Shown piece by piece: positions 61,489-64,000 of a DNA stretch of 64,000 nucleotides. The stretch's first letter is position 1. Each line of letters begins with the position of its first letter. The position numbers and the translations under genes were made by a program. The DNA is from JAJEFO01 sp022819605 (GTDB lineage: Bacteria; Pseudomonadota; Alphaproteobacteria; Rhodobacterales; Rhodobacteraceae), in NCBI GenBank assembly GCA_965221545.1, contig OZ244901.1:4154001-4218000 (forward strand), in the 5' to 3' direction. The notes below the pieces were generated by a model, which made no database searches, was not told the DNA's origin, and was given only the letters and a program-made list of their open reading frames with translations.

Positions 61489-62400
61489 TCAGACTCCCCA
61501 CCTGAGCGCAACAGGATCAAGGGGGCGCAGCAACTCAAAGAGCTGTTCGCGTGCCCAGTCCGGCAGAGCCGGGATCGGATGGCGGCTGAAGGCGGACTTG
61601 ATGACGCCCCCGGCTTTCATCGTCTCCTTTGCGGCGCGGAATCCGCACTGGCGGTTTTCGTGGTTGATGGCTGGCAGAACGCGCGCGTAAGCCGCCAGCG
61701 CCTTGTCGCGATCCCCGGACAGATGGTGGTTCACGACGGGCTTGATCTGATCGGTGATCGTGGCCGACGTCATCGTGCCTGTGGCCCCGGCGTCGAGGTC
61801 TGCCATCAGGGTGATTCCTTCTTCGCCGTCAAAGGGTCCGTCGATGTGATCGCCCACCTCGGCCAGCAAGGCGCGCAACTTTGCCGCCGTGCCGACGCTC
61901 TCGATCTTCAGGAGCTTCAGCATCTCGATCTCGCGCGCCATTCTCGCCAGCAGAGGCACTGTCAGCTCGACCCCTGACAGGGGCGCGTCCTGCAGCATGA
62001 TCGGAATGCCGACTTCGCTGACCCGTGCAAACTGCTCGACGGTCTGGTCCGCGGTGCCCTTCAGTGTGGCGCCATGGTACGGCGCCATCATCATCACGAT
62101 GTCGGCGCCCATCTCCTTGGCCTGGCGTGCACGCATCACCGCGATGTCGGTGGCATAGTGGCTGATCGTGACAATCACCGGGACGCGACCTGCCACATGG
62201 TCCAGGGACATTCTGGTCAGATCAAGGCGCTCCTGGTCGCTGAGCAGGAACTGCTCAGAATAATTGGCCAGGATGCAAACGCCGTCAGCACCCTGGTCGA
62301 TCATGCATTCAAGCACGCGGGCGGAGCCCTCGATGTCAAGCGTGCCGTCGTCGTGGAAGGCAGTCGGCGCAACAGGCCAGATGCCGGAATAGGGCTTCAT
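61489..62400 (-). CDS. araD: L-2-keto-3-deoxyarabonate dehydratase (DHDPS family)
   Basis: 303 residues. GIWPVAPTAFHDDGTLD, GADGVCILANYSEQFLLSDQER, MMAPYHGAT (catalytic tyrosine) and the Schiff-base lysine in LLKIESVGTAAKLRALL are seen. PFDGEEGITLMADLDAGATGTMTSA and INHENRQCGFRAAKETMKAGGVI are close to my recollection of Azospirillum araD. It would dehydrate keto-deoxy-pentonate to alpha-ketoglutarate semialdehyde, the substrate of the adjacent dehydrogenase. It overlaps that gene by four bases. Confidence 0.85.
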   Translation of the reverse strand: MKPYSGIWPVAPTAFHDDGTLDIEGSARVLECMIDQGADGVCILANYSEQFLLSDQERLDLTRMSLDHVAGRVPVIVTISHYATDIAVMRARQAKEMGADIVMMMAPYHGATLKGTADQTVEQFARVSEVGIPIMLQDAPLSGVELTVPLLARMAREIEMLKLLKIESVGTAAKLRALLAEVGDHIDGPFDGEEGITLMADLDAGATGTMTSATITDQIKPVVNHHLSGDRDKALAAYARVLPAINHENRQCGFRAAKETMKAGGVIKSAFSRHPIPALPDWAREQLFELLRPLDPVALRWGV

Positions 62401-63824
62401 GGCGCAATGTAGCTGGTCTTGACGGCGGTATAGAATTCACGGGCGTACGATCCTTGCTCGCGCGGCCCGTAGCTCGATCCCTTCCGACCACCAAACGGCA
62501 CGTGATAGTCAACGCCGGCCGTTGGCAGGTTGACCATCACCATGCCCGACTGGGCATGACGGCGAAAGTGGCTCGCGTGTTTCAGCGAAGTGGTGCAGAT
62601 GCCCGAGGACAGCCCGAATTCGGTGTCGTTGGCCGTCGCAAGTGCCTCGTCATAATCCGCCACCTTGATCACGCTGGTGCAGGGACCAAAGATCTCCTCG
62701 CGGCTGCTGCGCATCTCGTTGGTCGCGTTTGCGAACACGGCAGGACGCTGGAAAAAGCCCGGACCATCGGCGCGCTCCCCGCCGGAGACCTCGCAGCCCT
62801 CTTCCTTTGCAAGGGCCACGTATCTGAGGTTCTGATCGAGCTGCGACTGGTCGACCACCGGGCCGATCTGGGTGTCCGGATCAAGCGCGTCGCCCACTTT
62901 CAGCTCTGCGGCGGCGGCCGTCAGTTTCTCGACAAAGGCGTCGTGAATGCCAGCGGTCACGATCAGCCGGGACGAGGCAGTGCAGCGCTGTCCGGTGGAG
63001 AAGAACGCCCCATTGGCAGAGACGCTCACCGCAACGTCCAAATCGGCGTCATCCAGCACCACCATCGGATTCTTGCCGCCCATCTCCATCTGGACCTTCT
63101 TGCCGGTCGTGGCGCAACCCACGGCGATGCCCCGACCCACTGGCACGGATCCGGTGAAGCTGATGGCGTCGATGCCGGGGTGTTCCACCATGCGTGCGCC
63201 CACTGTCGAGCCGCGGCCCATCACCAGATTGAATACGCCGTCGGGGCAGCCCGCCTCCTCCATGGATTTGGCAATCTCCCAGGCACAGCCTGGAGTCAGA
63301 TCCGCGGGCTTGAGGATCACGGTGTTGCCATACGCCAGGGCAGGCGCAATTTTCCAGGCCGGGATCGCTATGGGAAAGTTCCAGGGGGTAATGAGGCCGA
63401 TGACGCCGACCGGCTCGCGCTCGATCATGACCTCGACATCCGGCCGGACGGAGGCAATGGCTTCACCGCCCAGTCGAAGTGCCTCGCCGGCAAAGAACTT
63501 GAAGATCTGCGCCGCGCGGGTGGCCTCGCCGATGCCTTCGGCCAGGGTCTTGCCCTCTTCACGGCTCAAGAGGCGCCCGAGATCCTCGCGCCGCGCCATC
63601 AGGTCTGCACCGACCCTGTCAAGGAGGTCATTGCGCACCTGAGGCGATGCGAAAGCCCAGCCCGGCAATGCAGCCTGAGCCGCTTCGACAGCGGCATCGA
63701 CCGACGCAGCATCGCCACGAGCGTATTCGCCGATCACATCCTCCATGTTCGAAGGATTCACGTTATGTGCAGCCTCGGTGCCACCGACCCAAGCCCCGCC
63801 GATTAGGTTCTCTTGAACGTTCAT
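62397..63824 (-). CDS. Alpha-ketoglutarate semialdehyde dehydrogenase
   Basis: 475-residue aldehyde dehydrogenase: GLITPWNFPIAIPAWKIAPALAYGNTVILKPAD, VEMEMGGKNP-type glutamate (QMEMGGKNPMVV) and the catalytic cysteine in FFSTGQRCTASSRL. The partner genes suggest oxidation of 2,5-dioxopentanoate to 2-oxoglutarate, feeding the TCA cycle. It could accept other aldehydes. Confidence 0.88.
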   Translation of the reverse strand: MNVQENLIGGAWVGGTEAAHNVNPSNMEDVIGEYARGDAASVDAAVEAAQAALPGWAFASPQVRNDLLDRVGADLMARREDLGRLLSREEGKTLAEGIGEATRAAQIFKFFAGEALRLGGEAIASVRPDVEVMIEREPVGVIGLITPWNFPIAIPAWKIAPALAYGNTVILKPADLTPGCAWEIAKSMEEAGCPDGVFNLVMGRGSTVGARMVEHPGIDAISFTGSVPVGRGIAVGCATTGKKVQMEMGGKNPMVVLDDADLDVAVSVSANGAFFSTGQRCTASSRLIVTAGIHDAFVEKLTAAAAELKVGDALDPDTQIGPVVDQSQLDQNLRYVALAKEEGCEVSGGERADGPGFFQRPAVFANATNEMRSSREEIFGPCTSVIKVADYDEALATANDTEFGLSSGICTTSLKHASHFRRHAQSGMVMVNLPTAGVDYHVPFGGRKGSSYGPREQGSYAREFYTAVKTSYIAP

Positions 63825-63826
63825 GT

Positions 63827-64000
63827 CTACTCCATGATCTCAAAGTTGCGGATGTGTTTGTCCGTAATCTCGATGCCGAGACCCGGCAGATCATCATCCA
63901 GTTGCAAAAGGCCGTCAACGGCATCCGGGCCACCCTTGAACATGTAGTAGAAGAGCTCCTTGCCAACCTCCTCATCGATGACCGGGAAATACTCGCTGAT
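63827..64000 (-). CDS. Enolase-superfamily sugar-acid dehydratase (partial, C-terminus)
   Basis: The last 57 codons run in from the right edge: ISEYFPVIDEEVGKELFYYMFKG, then LLQLDDDLPGLGIEITDKHI and a stop at 63827. The DLPGLGIEI ending is typical of mandelate racemase/muconate lactonising-type C-termini. With the two following genes it probably begins a non-phosphorylating sugar-acid pathway. The active-site half is outside the window. Confidence 0.75.
   Translation of the reverse strand: MSEYFPVIDEEVGKELFYYMFKGGPDAVDGLLQLDDDLPGLGIEITDKHIRNFEIME

Overview
The window reads as the chromosome of a GC-rich alphaproteobacterium, most likely in or near Rhodobacterales. The supporting gene sets are: sdhC next to mesaconyl-CoA hydratase and malyl-CoA thioesterase genes (ethylmalonyl-CoA pathway); the TCA block mdh-sucCDAB-lpd; a split atpIBEXF cluster with the extra b-prime subunit; the DUF484-xerC pair; and hppD divergent from an Lrp-type regulator. 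No rRNA, tRNA or CRISPR array was seen.

Layout. 1-3652: sdhC (cut by the window edge), mch, mcl2 and mdh. 3653-9031: a low-order accessory island splitting mdh from sucC. It holds a parDE-type toxin-antitoxin pair, a relB antitoxin with a broken toxin, a VOC protein, a tightly overlapped three-gene unit (zinc-ribbon peptide, DNA methyltransferase, Eco29kI-like GIY-YIG endonuclease) and a phage-type relic. 9032-17308: sucCDAB-lpd. 17475-24804: ptsP, lysC, vapBC, a copper chaperone, a sirtuin, pth and a DUF2237 gene. 24910-27479: the F0 ATP synthase genes on the minus strand. 27688-32688: an ArsR regulator, an 875-residue protein with five exact-length 69-residue repeats and a PilP-like C-terminus, hppD and an Lrp regulator. 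32743-38062: a LacI-controlled TRAP transporter locus with a creatinase-like M24 protein, ending in a strong terminator. 38143-44220: an ankyrin protein and the urease cluster ureDA-(small secreted peptide)-BCEFG. 44582-44915: what looks like a collapsed urea ABC transporter operon. 44934-48823: a TroABCD-type metal ABC transporter. 48930-51573: copA-cueR with a textbook MerR-family promoter. 51795-60759: rsfS, rlmH, glpK, an MBL-fold protein, an FAD-linked oxidase, an aminotransferase, DUF484 and xerC. 60840-64000: a broken GntR regulator followed by a sugar-acid operon (keto-deoxy-arabonate dehydratase, alpha-ketoglutarate semialdehyde dehydrogenase, and the end of an enolase-family dehydratase).

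Themes. Central carbon metabolism is laid out conservatively, and acquired material sits in discrete places. The three toxin-antitoxin operons each carry a perfect inverted repeat at their promoter. The most interesting candidate system is the restriction-modification-like unit at 6986-8431, where an Eco29kI-family nuclease is joined to a non-C5 (DPPH-motif) methyltransferase and a small CxxC zinc-ribbon peptide. The best evolutionary traces are the urtA/urtE deletion relic beside urease, the frameshifted GntR gene and the repeat-expanded PilP-like protein.
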